Source: CAVXTF01 sp963701375 (GTDB lineage: Bacteria > Actinomycetota > Acidimicrobiia > Acidimicrobiales > CAVXTF01). Taken from it: a stretch of 64,000 nt of DNA. Made by a program: the position numbers and the translations under genes. Location of the stretch: NCBI GenBank assembly GCA_963701375.1, contig CAVOZT010000004.1, forward strand, positions 1,178,001 through 1,242,000, written 5' to 3'. The notes beneath the pieces were generated by a model. The model was not told the DNA's origin. It did no database searches and was given only the letters and a program-made list of their open reading frames with translations. This document shows, one piece after another, positions 1-7,381 of the stretch (the first letter of the stretch is position 1; every line of letters begins with the position of its first letter).

Positions 1-118
1 TGAGTGATGCTCCCAAATCGATCAAGGACAACAACTCTGGCGCCGTGAAGTCGGCCTCCTTCAGGAAGTTGCGACCTCGCAGGTCCGCTGAGGTGGTCGA
101 GATCGCTATCCCGCTCAT
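1..118 (-). CDS. arcB: ornithine carbamoyltransferase, N-terminal part (cut by window edge)
   Basis: Only the first 39 codons are inside the window. They read MSGIAIS, then LRGRNFLKEADF and a TAPELLSLIDL stretch, which is the conserved beginning of ornithine carbamoyltransferases. In the arginine deiminase pathway this enzyme splits citrulline with phosphate into ornithine and carbamoyl phosphate. The ATG overlaps the stop of the upstream arginine deiminase gene in an ATGA junction, so the two are probably translationally coupled. The catabolic assignment rests on this neighbourhood; the sequence alone cannot separate catabolic from anabolic enzymes. Confidence 0.8.
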   Translation of the reverse strand, partial: MSGIAISTTSADLRGRNFLKEADFTAPELLSLIDLGASL

Positions 119-1335
119 GCCGGGTCCCGTTCGATAGGGCACGTCATGCAGCGGGGTCCACCCCGACCTCGTCCGAGTTCGCTCCCTGCGACGCTCACCA
201 CCTCTATGCCGTGTTTGCGCAGCATGGTGTTCGTGGCCACATTCCGGTCGTACCCGACGACCACCCCAGGTGCGACAGCCAAGAAGTTGGTCCCGTCGTC
301 CCATTGCTCGCGCTCGGCGGCCCTAATGTCCTCGTCGGTCTTGAGCACACGGACAGCCTCCACTTCGAGCACCTCGGCCAGGGAGTCCCATAAGGAATGG
401 TTACGCGTGACGCGGAGCTTCCCGGGTTCGTCGGCCGGCAGGATCGACCACGACCGGACTCGTTGTTCCATGTAGGGGTAAAGCACGAAGGTGTCGCGGT
501 CGAGCATGGTCATCACGGTGTCGAGGTGCATCATCGCGTGGGAGCGCGGGAGCTCCACAGCGATCACTCGACGGGCTTGGCGAGCGGAGAAGAGCGCCTG
601 AGTCAGGATCTCCACGGCCATGGGTGTGGTCCTCTCGCCCATGCCAATCAGCACCGCGCCGTGCCCAAGTACGTGTACGTCGCCGCCCTCGACCGAGGCA
701 GGCAGGTGGTTCGAGTCGTCGTCGCCGTAGTAGACGACCAGATCCTGTTCAGCGAAAAGAGGGTGGAACCGGTATATGGCGCGGCTGTGAAGCGACTCTC
801 GTTGGCGAGCCGGCTTGGCCATCGGGTTGATTGATACACCCCCATAGATCCAACAGGAGTTGTCCCGCTGGAACAGGTGGTTGGGCAAAGGCGGGAGCAA
901 GAAGTCGTCCGCATTGAGGGTTGACCATTTAAGGCTTTGGACGCGTCTCGGATGAAGGTCAGCCTTGAGGACCCCACCGATCAGATAGCGGGCCAGAGTT
1001 TCGCCGTCGATGTCCTCGAAGAGCTTCCGCAACGAGTTCACAAGCGTTGGACCGACGAGTTCCGGAGTACATATGCGGTCGAGGACGAATGCTCTACCCT
1101 TTTGCATCTCGAGGGTCTCCGCCAACAGCTGGCCGAAGTAATGGACAACCACGCCCTTCTCGCGAAGCGACTCTGCGAAGGCGTCGTGCTCCTCGCGTGC
1201 CTTCTTCGCCCACATCACGTCGTCGAAGAGGAGATTCTCGATGTTCTCCGGCGTAAGCCTGGAAAGTTCGAGTCCCGGACGGTGGAGCACCACCTGTCGG
1301 AGCCGCCCGACCTCTGAGTTCACGGCGAAGCTCAT
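115..1335 (-). CDS. arcA: arginine deiminase
   Basis: Hydrolyses arginine to citrulline and ammonia, the first step of the arginine deiminase pathway. The protein is 406 residues, the usual family size. It has the guanidino-group-modifying fold landmarks: FQRDNSCWI and the EGGDVHVLG motif in the middle, HLDTVMTMLDRD (catalytic His/Asp region), and the C-terminal GRGRGGPRCMTCPI loop carrying the nucleophilic Cys. The start at 1335 was chosen because AGGAG sits 7 bases before the ATG and because that ATG overlaps the stop of ddaH (ATGA). It lies third in a permease-ddaH-arcA-arcB operon. Confidence 0.95.
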   Translation of the reverse strand: MSFAVNSEVGRLRQVVLHRPGLELSRLTPENIENLLFDDVMWAKKAREEHDAFAESLREKGVVVHYFGQLLAETLEMQKGRAFVLDRICTPELVGPTLVNSLRKLFEDIDGETLARYLIGGVLKADLHPRRVQSLKWSTLNADDFLLPPLPNHLFQRDNSCWIYGGVSINPMAKPARQRESLHSRAIYRFHPLFAEQDLVVYYGDDDSNHLPASVEGGDVHVLGHGAVLIGMGERTTPMAVEILTQALFSARQARRVIAVELPRSHAMMHLDTVMTMLDRDTFVLYPYMEQRVRSWSILPADEPGKLRVTRNHSLWDSLAEVLEVEAVRVLKTDEDIRAAEREQWDDGTNFLAVAPGVVVGYDRNVATNTMLRKHGIEVVSVAGSELGRGRGGPRCMTCPIERDPA

Positions 1336-2117
1336 GGCCGGTCTCCTGACAATTCGCGCAAGCGGACTGAAAGGCACGTAACGCATCCCTCCAGCTTTTG
1401 GAATTCGCTGATGTCCACGATCAGAGGGTCATAGCCGAGATCTGCAAAGACCTCTGCCGTTTCCGGACAGTCTGCTGCCATTAGAAGCTGGTGTCCGTTC
1501 AGGTCCACCACGTGCGCGCCCGACTCCTCAGGCACGCCGAGGAAACGGGGGAAGATACGGGTGTCGTCGACAAGCGGTGGGAAACCGATCACGGTCCCGT
1601 CCGGAAGGGCGGTCACAGCTGACTTGAGGTGTAGGACCTTGTGGACAGGTACAGCGACGACCTTGGCGCCCAGAGGCTCCAGAATGTTTCGGAACTGGCG
1701 GACGCCCTCTGCGTTGGTGCGCCCCCCGCGACCCACATAGATCGTCCTGCCCACCTTGAGCACGTCACCGCCGTCAAGCGTCCCTGGCCAACGAATCCGG
1801 TTTATCGAACAACCGAGTTCCTCGACTGCTTGTTCGGCGCCGACCACCTCGGGCTTGCGCGAGTCGGCTCCAGGGCGCGAGATCACTGCCACGTTTCTGT
1901 AGACGACCATGGTGTCTTCGATGAATACCCCGTCGGGGCACTCGTCCGCGGGGGGCACCTCGATCACCTTCCAGCCTGCATTCTCGATGGCCTCGACGTA
2001 GCCGCCCCACTGTTTCATCGCGGCTTCGTGGTCGACTGGTTGGCGATCGATGTGAGTCACGATGCCGTCCGCGAGCCGGGAGCTCGGTGTGCGGACCAGT
2101 GCTGTTCTCGAGCTCAT
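1332..2117 (-). CDS. dimethylargininase-like (DDAH) amidinotransferase-fold hydrolase
   Basis: 261 residues, related to NG,NG-dimethylarginine dimethylaminohydrolases. These make citrulline plus an amine from methylated arginines; some bacterial relatives act on arginine or peptidyl-arginine derivatives. Visible motifs are DGVFIEDTMVV, TLDGGDVLKVG, VLHLKSAVTALPDG (catalytic His) and the C-terminal LEGCVTCLSVRLR with the nucleophilic Cys. The start at 2117 follows GAGGAG by 5 bases. Its stop overlaps the arcA start. Being inside the arc operon, it may feed extra citrulline into the pathway (inference). The true substrate is open. Confidence 0.85.
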   Translation of the reverse strand: MSSRTALVRTPSSRLADGIVTHIDRQPVDHEAAMKQWGGYVEAIENAGWKVIEVPPADECPDGVFIEDTMVVYRNVAVISRPGADSRKPEVVGAEQAVEELGCSINRIRWPGTLDGGDVLKVGRTIYVGRGGRTNAEGVRQFRNILEPLGAKVVAVPVHKVLHLKSAVTALPDGTVIGFPPLVDDTRIFPRFLGVPEESGAHVVDLNGHQLLMAADCPETAEVFADLGYDPLIVDISEFQKLEGCVTCLSVRLRELSGDRP

Positions 2118-2166
2118 TGGTACTCCTCGATTGTTCGTAACGGCCTGACGTTGATGGGACCGTTCG

Positions 2167-3627
2167 CTAGCGGGCGAGCGGCACAACGGTGCCGACGACA
2201 TCGTCCGTCTCGACGGGGAGCTCGATGGGTTCCGGCACCTGCCCCAACCTCTCCTTACGAGCCTTCAAGAAGGCGTAGATCGGGAGGCCGACGAGCAACA
2301 GAAGCATCGCCTGGTAGACGGCCTGGTATCCAGAGGCGAATGCCACCCACAGTGAGAACAGCACCCCGGCGGTTGCTATCGACAAGTCACGTACCAACAG
2401 CCATCCAACTACCCGACGCCGCCTCGAGACGAGATAAGCGAGCTGGGCGCAGGCGGAGAAGAAGTAGGGGATCGCCACGGTCACCACGGACAAGTCCACC
2501 AGGTAGGTAAATACCGTGAGCCCGGTCTGTCCGCTGTATGCAAAGGCCATGAGGGCCGAAGCGACCGCAGTCGACACCAGGATGCCGAACCAAGGAGCAC
2601 CATCGCGGTTGAGTTTGGCGAACTGGGGGAGGAAGAGCCCGTCTTTGGCGGCCGCAAAGGGCATCTCAGCGGTGACGAGCGTCCAGCCGTTCAAAGCGCC
2701 GATACCCGAGACCACCGCGACTGCGGCAACAAGCTTGCCAACCCAGGTGGCGTGGCCGAACATCGTCTGGAAGGCGTTCACGAATGGCGCGCCGTTGCCG
2801 ACGAGGGCGTGGTGTGACACCAAGCCCATCACCGCGGCGGTAACCAACAGGTAGAGAATGGCACTGAGCCCAGTCCCGAGTACGGACGCCCGGCTTACGT
2901 TCTTGCGGGGGTTCTTCACGCGTCCCGCGGCGATCGAGGCGCATTCAACCCCGATGAAGGAGAACAAGGCTACGCCAGCGGCGATTCCAATGCCGCTGTA
3001 GAGGCTTCCCCCTGTCGCGTTGAAAGGACCGAAATTGGCTCCCTTGACGAAGAACCATCCCACCAATCCGACCATGGCAAGGGGAAGGAATTTCAAAACG
3101 ACGGTAATGTTCTGGAACCAAGCCATCTGTCGGACGCCAACCAGGTTGATTGCCGCTGGGATCCACAACCCCGTCATTGCGATGCCGAAGTTGGTCCAAG
3201 CGGACGGGTTTGTGATCGAGAAGAGGGATTCCACGTACAGGACCCAGGATGCCACGATTGCGGCGTTCCCGGCCCACGCCGTGATCCAATAGCACCATGC
3301 CGTCAGATATCCGGCGAAGTCGCCAAACTCGTGACGTGAGTAGGCATAAAGCCCACCGTCCGTATTCGGCACACGGCGGGTCAATTGGCCGAACATCACC
3401 CCCAGCATCAATGCGCCTATAGCGATGACTCCCAATACCAATAGCGAGCTTGTACCAGCCCCTGCCATGACTGCGGGCATGGTGAACACGCCGGTACCGA
3501 TGATGCTGCCGATCACCAGCGCCGTTGCGGAAGGGAGACCAAGGGCTCGAGCGCGCCTCACCGCAGGAGATTCCTCTGTTGGCGCCGTTTGCGGTACTGG
3601 TGTTGATGTCGTCTCGACTACAGCCAT
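2167..3627 (-). CDS. APC-superfamily basic amino acid permease, probable arginine/ornithine antiporter
   Basis: A 486-residue membrane protein of about 12 hydrophobic segments. It begins with the APC signature ALGLPSATALVIGSIIGTGVFTMP at residues about 28-50 and contains GGLYAYSRHEFGDFAGYL. It is closest in form to the basic amino acid/polyamine antiporter branch (ArcD2, LysP-like). As first gene of the arc operon it would exchange arginine for ornithine without energy cost. The start at 3627 was chosen for AGGTGA 5 bases upstream; an ATG at 3666 has no clear ribosome site. A DevR-box-like palindrome lies about 80 bases upstream. Confidence 0.88.
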   Translation of the reverse strand: MAVVETTSTPVPQTAPTEESPAVRRARALGLPSATALVIGSIIGTGVFTMPAVMAGAGTSSLLVLGVIAIGALMLGVMFGQLTRRVPNTDGGLYAYSRHEFGDFAGYLTAWCYWITAWAGNAAIVASWVLYVESLFSITNPSAWTNFGIAMTGLWIPAAINLVGVRQMAWFQNITVVLKFLPLAMVGLVGWFFVKGANFGPFNATGGSLYSGIGIAAGVALFSFIGVECASIAAGRVKNPRKNVSRASVLGTGLSAILYLLVTAAVMGLVSHHALVGNGAPFVNAFQTMFGHATWVGKLVAAVAVVSGIGALNGWTLVTAEMPFAAAKDGLFLPQFAKLNRDGAPWFGILVSTAVASALMAFAYSGQTGLTVFTYLVDLSVVTVAIPYFFSACAQLAYLVSRRRRVVGWLLVRDLSIATAGVLFSLWVAFASGYQAVYQAMLLLLVGLPIYAFLKARKERLGQVPEPIELPVETDDVVGTVVPLAR

Positions 3628-4010
3628 CTTCGTCACCTGCTTCCTCAGGCCCACCTCGGGCGTCAATCCTTAACTTCGACATTGTCTTGAAGCAGGAAGT
3701 GCCTTTGTAGGGCTAAAAGGCCCATATGTTCGAGCCTTCGAAGTGGTCGCTATCGGGCATTGAAGACAAGCAAGCTGAGAGCAGGATAGAGAGGAAGGGG
3801 GTTCGCACTACGAGTTGGTAAATCGGACTCGGCACGCATCGTTGGTGTGGAACAGAGAAGCAGAGTCGCATATGGCCGTGCCGGTTCCCCATGATTTCCA
3901 CTTGACCAACTTGACGGTCACTAACCAACTTGAAGTCATTAGTCGCGCAAGCGCCAACTCGAGTCCTACCTACCCGCGGGACTCGAGCTGGCGGCGCTTA
4001 TTACCTTCTC
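3628..4010. other. intergenic region upstream of the arc operon
   Basis: 383 bases with no convincing gene. Short open frames on both strands lack family resemblance and ribosome sites. The region holds the DevR-box-like palindrome at 3709-3725 and should carry the arc operon promoter. The part around 3900-4010 lies downstream of the minus-strand gene that ends at 4011. Confidence 0.6.
3709..3725. promoter_or_regulatory. DevR-box-like palindrome upstream of arc operon
   Basis: AGGGCTAAAAGGCCCAT; on the minus strand ATGGGCCTTTTAGCCCT. It fits the window's repeated pattern GGGAC-CTTN-GGCCCT with C for A in the left half. It lies about 82 bases before the permease start, a normal distance for an activator site. 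Confidence 0.55.
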
Positions 4011-4367
4011 TCAGAGCTTGCGGACTCCGTCGAGTGCCGCGTCGAATATGTGCCGGACCGCGTCTTCAGCCTTGCTCAGCGCGGCGCGAAGAGTTTCCAG
4101 AGTCGCATCTGCCTCACTCCGGGCCAACCCGAGCTCCTGCTTTACCCTCAACCAGCGGTTCTCGATTTCCTCCACCTGTTCGGGGAGACAATCACGGCCC
4201 TCCATCGTTGCGAGATCACCCTTCACTGCAAGTTCGTCGAGCGCAGCCCGGACGTCGGAGACCAAGCTGCTCAGGTCACGACGCAGCGGGTTTGCCGGGG
4301 CCTTGGCGACGGTGTGCTTTCTGGAGGTCGTGCTCTTGGTTGTGCCTTCGAGTCTCGTAGGGGTCAT
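4011..4367 (-). CDS. small helical protein of unknown function
   Basis: 118 residues, not recognised. It has a Thr/Lys/Arg-rich N-terminal tail (residues 1-30) followed by strongly charged, heptad-like helices (LSSLVSDVRAALDELAV, VEEIENRWLRVKQELG, ATLETLRAALSKAEDAV), suggesting a coiled coil or four-helix bundle. There is no Cys, signal peptide or membrane segment. AAGGAGG lies 5 bases before the ATG. A DevR-box-like palindrome lies about 60 bases upstream, so it is a likely member of the same hypoxia regulon (inference). Confidence 0.7.
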   Translation of the reverse strand: MTPTRLEGTTKSTTSRKHTVAKAPANPLRRDLSSLVSDVRAALDELAVKGDLATMEGRDCLPEQVEEIENRWLRVKQELGLARSEADATLETLRAALSKAEDAVRHIFDAALDGVRKL

Positions 4368-4424
4368 CTCATCCTCCTTGACCTTCTGCTTTTACCATTC
4401 TCGTGTGAACAAAGGGCCGCTAGC

Positions 4425-4441
4425 AGGGCTGAACGTCCCAT
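4425..4441. promoter_or_regulatory. DevR-box-like palindrome
   Basis: AGGGCTGAACGTCCCAT; on the minus strand ATGGGACGTTCAGCCCT, matching GGGAC-NNNN-RGCCCT. It sits 58-74 bases before the start of the small helical protein gene and just downstream of the devS stop. Confidence 0.6.
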
Positions 4442-4475
4442 TCTTCGGACGACGGCACTGCGTGATGCACAGGAC

Positions 4476-5612
4476 CTAGTGGCTTAACGGCACTTGCCAG
4501 GTGAGCCTTGTCCCACCAGATTCGGGGCTTTCGATCGCAAACGTTCCGTGAAGCTTTTCGGCTCTGCGCTGCAAATTTGCAAGCCCGAACCCTCGATGAC
4601 TCTCATCAGGTTTGTCCATGCCGCGACCGTTGTCTGTGACCTGGAGGAGGCACAGGCCCTTCCCCACGCTGAGTCTCACGCTCGCTTGTGTGGCCCAAGC
4701 GTGACGCTCGACGTTGCTGAGCGATTCTCGGATAGCCGAAACCAGATGTTCGGCGATCTGGTCGGACACGGCGGAGTCCACAAGGCCGTCGAACGACAAA
4801 TGGAGCTCAAAGCTGACAACTGGTTCGAGCTCGCGGACCAGGGACTGCACTCGGGCTCTCAAGCCCTGTTCGACGCCGACCGACCCAAGCTCGTAGATGG
4901 TAGAGCGGACCTGGCGGATCGTATCGTCGAGGTCCGAGATCGCCGCTTCGAGTCGGTTGACGAGTCCTTCGGTCGTCATTGCACTCGCCATGCTCTGCAG
5001 GGAGAGACCAACTGCGAACAGGCGCTGGATGACGGTATCGTGGAGGTCTCGGGCGAGTCGGTCCCTGTCTGCGTAGACCGCTACTTCCTGCACGCGCTCA
5101 TGGAGTCGAACGTTCTGTATGGCGACGCCTGCTGCGAGAGCGAGAGCTGCGACCAGTGCTTCGTCATCGCTCGTGAACTCCGACCAGCCGATCTTGTCAG
5201 TGAGATAGAGGTTGCCGTAGACCTCATCGCGCACCTTGAGGGGCACTCCGAGAAATGACGTCATTGGAGGGTGGTTGGCCGGGAACCCGAAGCTGTCAGG
5301 GTGTGACCCGAGGTTTGCCAAACGCAAAGGAACGGGATCGGAAATTAGAAGCCCAAGCACTCCTCGTCCTGTGGGATGCGCTCCGATCCGCTCCACTTCG
5401 TCGGGCTCTAGCCCGACCGTGATGAACTCGGACAGAGCGCTGCGTTGATCGTTCAGAACCCCGAGGGCGCCGTAGCGAGCCCCCGTCATCGACCGCGCCT
5501 CTTCGATCAGATGGCGGAGAAGTGCCGGGAGCTCGAGATCTGCCTCGAGCAGCAATGTCGCTTCGAGCACTCGACGGAGCTTCGCCGGGTCTTCGATCGA
5601 CCGATACGGCAC
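4476..5612 (-). CDS. devS: DevS/DosT-like GAF sensor histidine kinase (single GAF)
   Basis: 378-residue NarL-type sensor kinase. A GAF domain spans residues about 20-170 and contains GFPANHPPM, the segment that in DevS/DosT GAF-A appears to carry the haem-ligating His (here His114), then FLGVPLKVRDEVYGNLYLTDK. A HisKA_3 dimerisation domain follows with RDRLARDLHDTVIQRLFA (phospho-acceptor His191), then an HATPase domain with an N box (residues about 285-300) and DNGRGM. Mycobacterial DevS/DosT are about 570-580 residues with two GAFs; this one keeps only the haem-type GAF. It is divergent from devR. O2/NO/CO sensing is inferred from family. Confidence 0.88.
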   Translation of the reverse strand: MPYRSIEDPAKLRRVLEATLLLEADLELPALLRHLIEEARSMTGARYGALGVLNDQRSALSEFITVGLEPDEVERIGAHPTGRGVLGLLISDPVPLRLANLGSHPDSFGFPANHPPMTSFLGVPLKVRDEVYGNLYLTDKIGWSEFTSDDEALVAALALAAGVAIQNVRLHERVQEVAVYADRDRLARDLHDTVIQRLFAVGLSLQSMASAMTTEGLVNRLEAAISDLDDTIRQVRSTIYELGSVGVEQGLRARVQSLVRELEPVVSFELHLSFDGLVDSAVSDQIAEHLVSAIRESLSNVERHAWATQASVRLSVGKGLCLLQVTDNGRGMDKPDESHRGFGLANLQRRAEKLHGTFAIESPESGGTRLTWQVPLSH

Positions 5613-5712
5613 CCGGGCAGATTATCACTGGGCCATCGCCGAATGAGCGGCTCCTCATCGACAAAAATAGGCTTGGAATAGGACATATATCGTCTGTTGC
5701 AGAAGTACGGTT

Positions 5713-5728
5713 TGCCCTTGATAGGGCA
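5713..5728. promoter_or_regulatory. perfect palindrome in the devS-devR divergent promoter region
   Basis: TGCCCTTGATAGGGCA, with 6-base arms exactly complementary around TGAT. It lies 20 bases before the devR GTG and about 100 bases before devS. It contains GCCC/GGGC half sites like the DevR boxes but lacks the GGGAC half and has different spacing. It may be an autoregulatory site; the role is unproven. Confidence 0.35.
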
Positions 5729-5747
5729 CGTTTGGGACAATAAGACT

Positions 5748-6419
5748 GTGAGTTTGCGCGTATTCCTCCTCGATGATCACGAGGTGGTCCGTGCCGGGAT
5801 CCGGTCGTTGCTCGAAGGAACGGACGACATCGTCGTCGTGGGTGAAGCCGCAACGGCCGCCGAAGCGATGGCGCGGATTCCCCCGACTCGACCTGACGTG
5901 GCCGTCCTAGATGTCAGGCTCCCTGACGGAAGTGGGATCGAAGTCTGCAGAGAGATCCGATCTCGAGCGCCAGAGATTGCCTGCCTGATGCTCACCTCGT
6001 ACGCAGATGATGAAGCGCTTCTTGCCGCCATCATGGCTGGTGCGGCCGGCTACCTGTTGAAGCAGGTCCAAGGAACGGATCTGATTGGTGACATTCTTCG
6101 TGCGGGTGCCGGAGAATCGTTACTTGATCCAGCGCTTATCGAGCAGGTGCTGAAGCGGGTCCGCGAGGGGCCTAAGGAAGACCACAGGCTCGCGAGTCTT
6201 ACTCCTCAGGAGCGGCGAATCCTTGACCTGATCGCCGAAGGTCAGACCAACCGGCAGATCGCCGGAGCGATGTACCTCGCCGAGAAGACGGTAAAGAACT
6301 ATGTGTCCAATCTCCTGTCCAAGCTGGGCATGGAGCGGCGCGCTCAAGCAGCGTCGTACGCGGCGCGCCTTGAGGAGCGCGCCGAACAGGCATTCCGCAC
6401 CGACTCCTCAGGTACCTGA
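5748..6419 (+). CDS. devR: DevR/DosR-like LuxR-family response regulator
   Basis: 223 residues. The receiver domain has acid pocket Asp9/Asp10, phospho-acceptor Asp55 in VAVLDVRLPDGSGIE, and CLMLTSYADDEA. The C-terminal NarL-type HTH contains TNRQIAGAMYLAEKTVKNYV followed by LLSKLGMERRAQAA, almost the mycobacterial DevR sequence including the Lys/Asn residues of its recognition helix. The GTG at 5748 was chosen because SLRVFLLDDHE aligns with the DevR N terminus; the in-frame ATG at 5697 would add 17 residues foreign to the family. It is paired divergently with devS and is the expected reader of the boxes in this island. Confidence 0.92.
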   Translation: MSLRVFLLDDHEVVRAGIRSLLEGTDDIVVVGEAATAAEAMARIPPTRPDVAVLDVRLPDGSGIEVCREIRSRAPEIACLMLTSYADDEALLAAIMAGAAGYLLKQVQGTDLIGDILRAGAGESLLDPALIEQVLKRVREGPKEDHRLASLTPQERRILDLIAEGQTNRQIAGAMYLAEKTVKNYVSNLLSKLGMERRAQAASYAARLEERAEQAFRTDSSGT

Positions 6420-6441
6420 TTGCCTGTCTCTGTAAGCGGAC

Positions 6442-6777
6442 CTAAGAGGTTTGGGTCCCCCCATCGAGCCCTCCGAGCCGTATTCCTCTAGTTCCCAGAT
6501 TTCGCTCGATCAGCGCCCGCCCGTGACCCGGATTGTCGAAATCGCCAACATCACATTCAAGCCCGACTCGTCGGGCGAGCTCGATGAGGGCGGTGTCGTA
6601 CGCAAGCTCGTCAGCAACAACATCGGTAGCGCGATGTGATCTTTCGTGCGATAAGCCTGTCCCTAGTCGATTTCGGCACCGGAGCAATTCGGCCAACGCT
6701 TCGTCGTTCGTCAACTTATCGGTCGATGAGTTGAGCCCTTGGAGGGCGGCACTCAGTAGGTGGGTGTACATCGACAT
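6442..6777 (-). CDS. conserved-looking small protein of unknown function
   Basis: 111 residues, no domain recognised. The composition is protein-like: NDEALAELLRCRNRLG, then ADELAYDTALIELARRVGLECDVGDFDNPGHGRALIE and a Gly-rich tail. It is cytosolic, with no signal peptide. It is convergent with devR. The best DevR-box match in the window is 59-77 bases before its start, which supports it being a real gene and a regulon member. Alternative readings of this stretch on the plus strand have no family support. Confidence 0.7.
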   Translation of the reverse strand: MSMYTHLLSAALQGLNSSTDKLTNDEALAELLRCRNRLGTGLSHERSHRATDVVADELAYDTALIELARRVGLECDVGDFDNPGHGRALIERNLGTRGIRLGGLDGGTQTS

Positions 6778-6835
6778 GGTCTCTCAACAGTCTGATTCGC
6801 CTTGGCCGATTGTCCCCTACACTCCGGTCGCCCGT

Positions 6836-6854
6836 AAGGGCCAGAGGTCCCCAA
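6836..6854. promoter_or_regulatory. DevR-box-like palindrome (strong)
   Basis: AAGGGCCAGAGGTCCCCAA; on the minus strand TTGGGGACCTCTGGCCCTT. This fits the published mycobacterial DevR consensus TTSGGGACTWWAGTCCCSAA in the left half and flanks. It drives the minus-strand gene at 6777 if functional. Confidence 0.72.
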
Positions 6855-6945
6855 TTCCTTCGGTATCCGATCTGCACGGTATGTGGCTCTACCGAGCCAT
6901 CTCGGCGCTTGCGCCCCGAGGGATTCGGAAGCCGAGACACGCGAT

Positions 6946-6964
6946 CGGGACCTTTGGCCCTTGC
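6946..6964. promoter_or_regulatory. DevR-box-like palindrome (strong)
   Basis: TCGGGACCTTTGGCCCTTG, 55-73 bases before the GTG of the STAS-like gene at 7019. Together with the box at 6836 it makes a divergent pair serving genes on both strands. Confidence 0.72.
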
Positions 6965-7018
6965 AGAGAATTGGACGACGCCGGATCATGCCGATGAGGA
7001 CTTAGCGGGAGGTCTGAA

Positions 7019-7381
7019 GTGGAAGATCAGGCACTCTTCTACCCGTCCGAACCGGTATGGCAGGGCAACGTCGCCCTCGAGATGTGGATCGACGCCGAAC
7101 AGGACCCCGTTCGGGTCCGGCTGATTGGCATTCTCAATCAGACGACTTGGGCCAACCTGGTCTCGACCTTGAAAGGGCTGATCGCAGACGGGTGCCGCAA
7201 CTTCGAATTCGAGACTGCTGTTCACATGTCTGAGCTCGATCGTGCAAACCTCTTAGCCGAGTTGAACGGAATCGTTCAGGAGTCGGGTGCTCGATTGAAA
7301 TGGGACGAGGCAACGGGGCCATGGCTGGCCGGGGACCCTCTCGGCCTGGGTCGTCCTCCGAGAGCAAGGATCAGTGACTGA
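7019..7381 (+). CDS. STAS-like (anti-sigma antagonist fold) protein
   Basis: 120 residues. The central part LIGILNQTTWANLVSTLKGLIADGCRNFEFE ... MSELDRANLLAELNGIVQESGARLKW has the alternating strand-helix pattern of a STAS domain. No Ser/Thr of the usual D-S-S/T-G phospho-site is obvious, so it may be a structural or nucleotide-binding variant. The GTG start follows GGGAGG by 6 bases. It overlaps the next gene by 8 bases, so the two form an operon behind the DevR-like box at 6946. Confidence 0.6.
   Translation: MEDQALFYPSEPVWQGNVALEMWIDAEQDPVRVRLIGILNQTTWANLVSTLKGLIADGCRNFEFETAVHMSELDRANLLAELNGIVQESGARLKWDEATGPWLAGDPLGLGRPPRARISD

Noticed and set aside
3815..4487. Plus-strand open frames across 3815-4487
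   Set aside because: Shadows of the minus-strand helical protein and devS end, with Arg/Ser-rich compositions typical of wrong frames.
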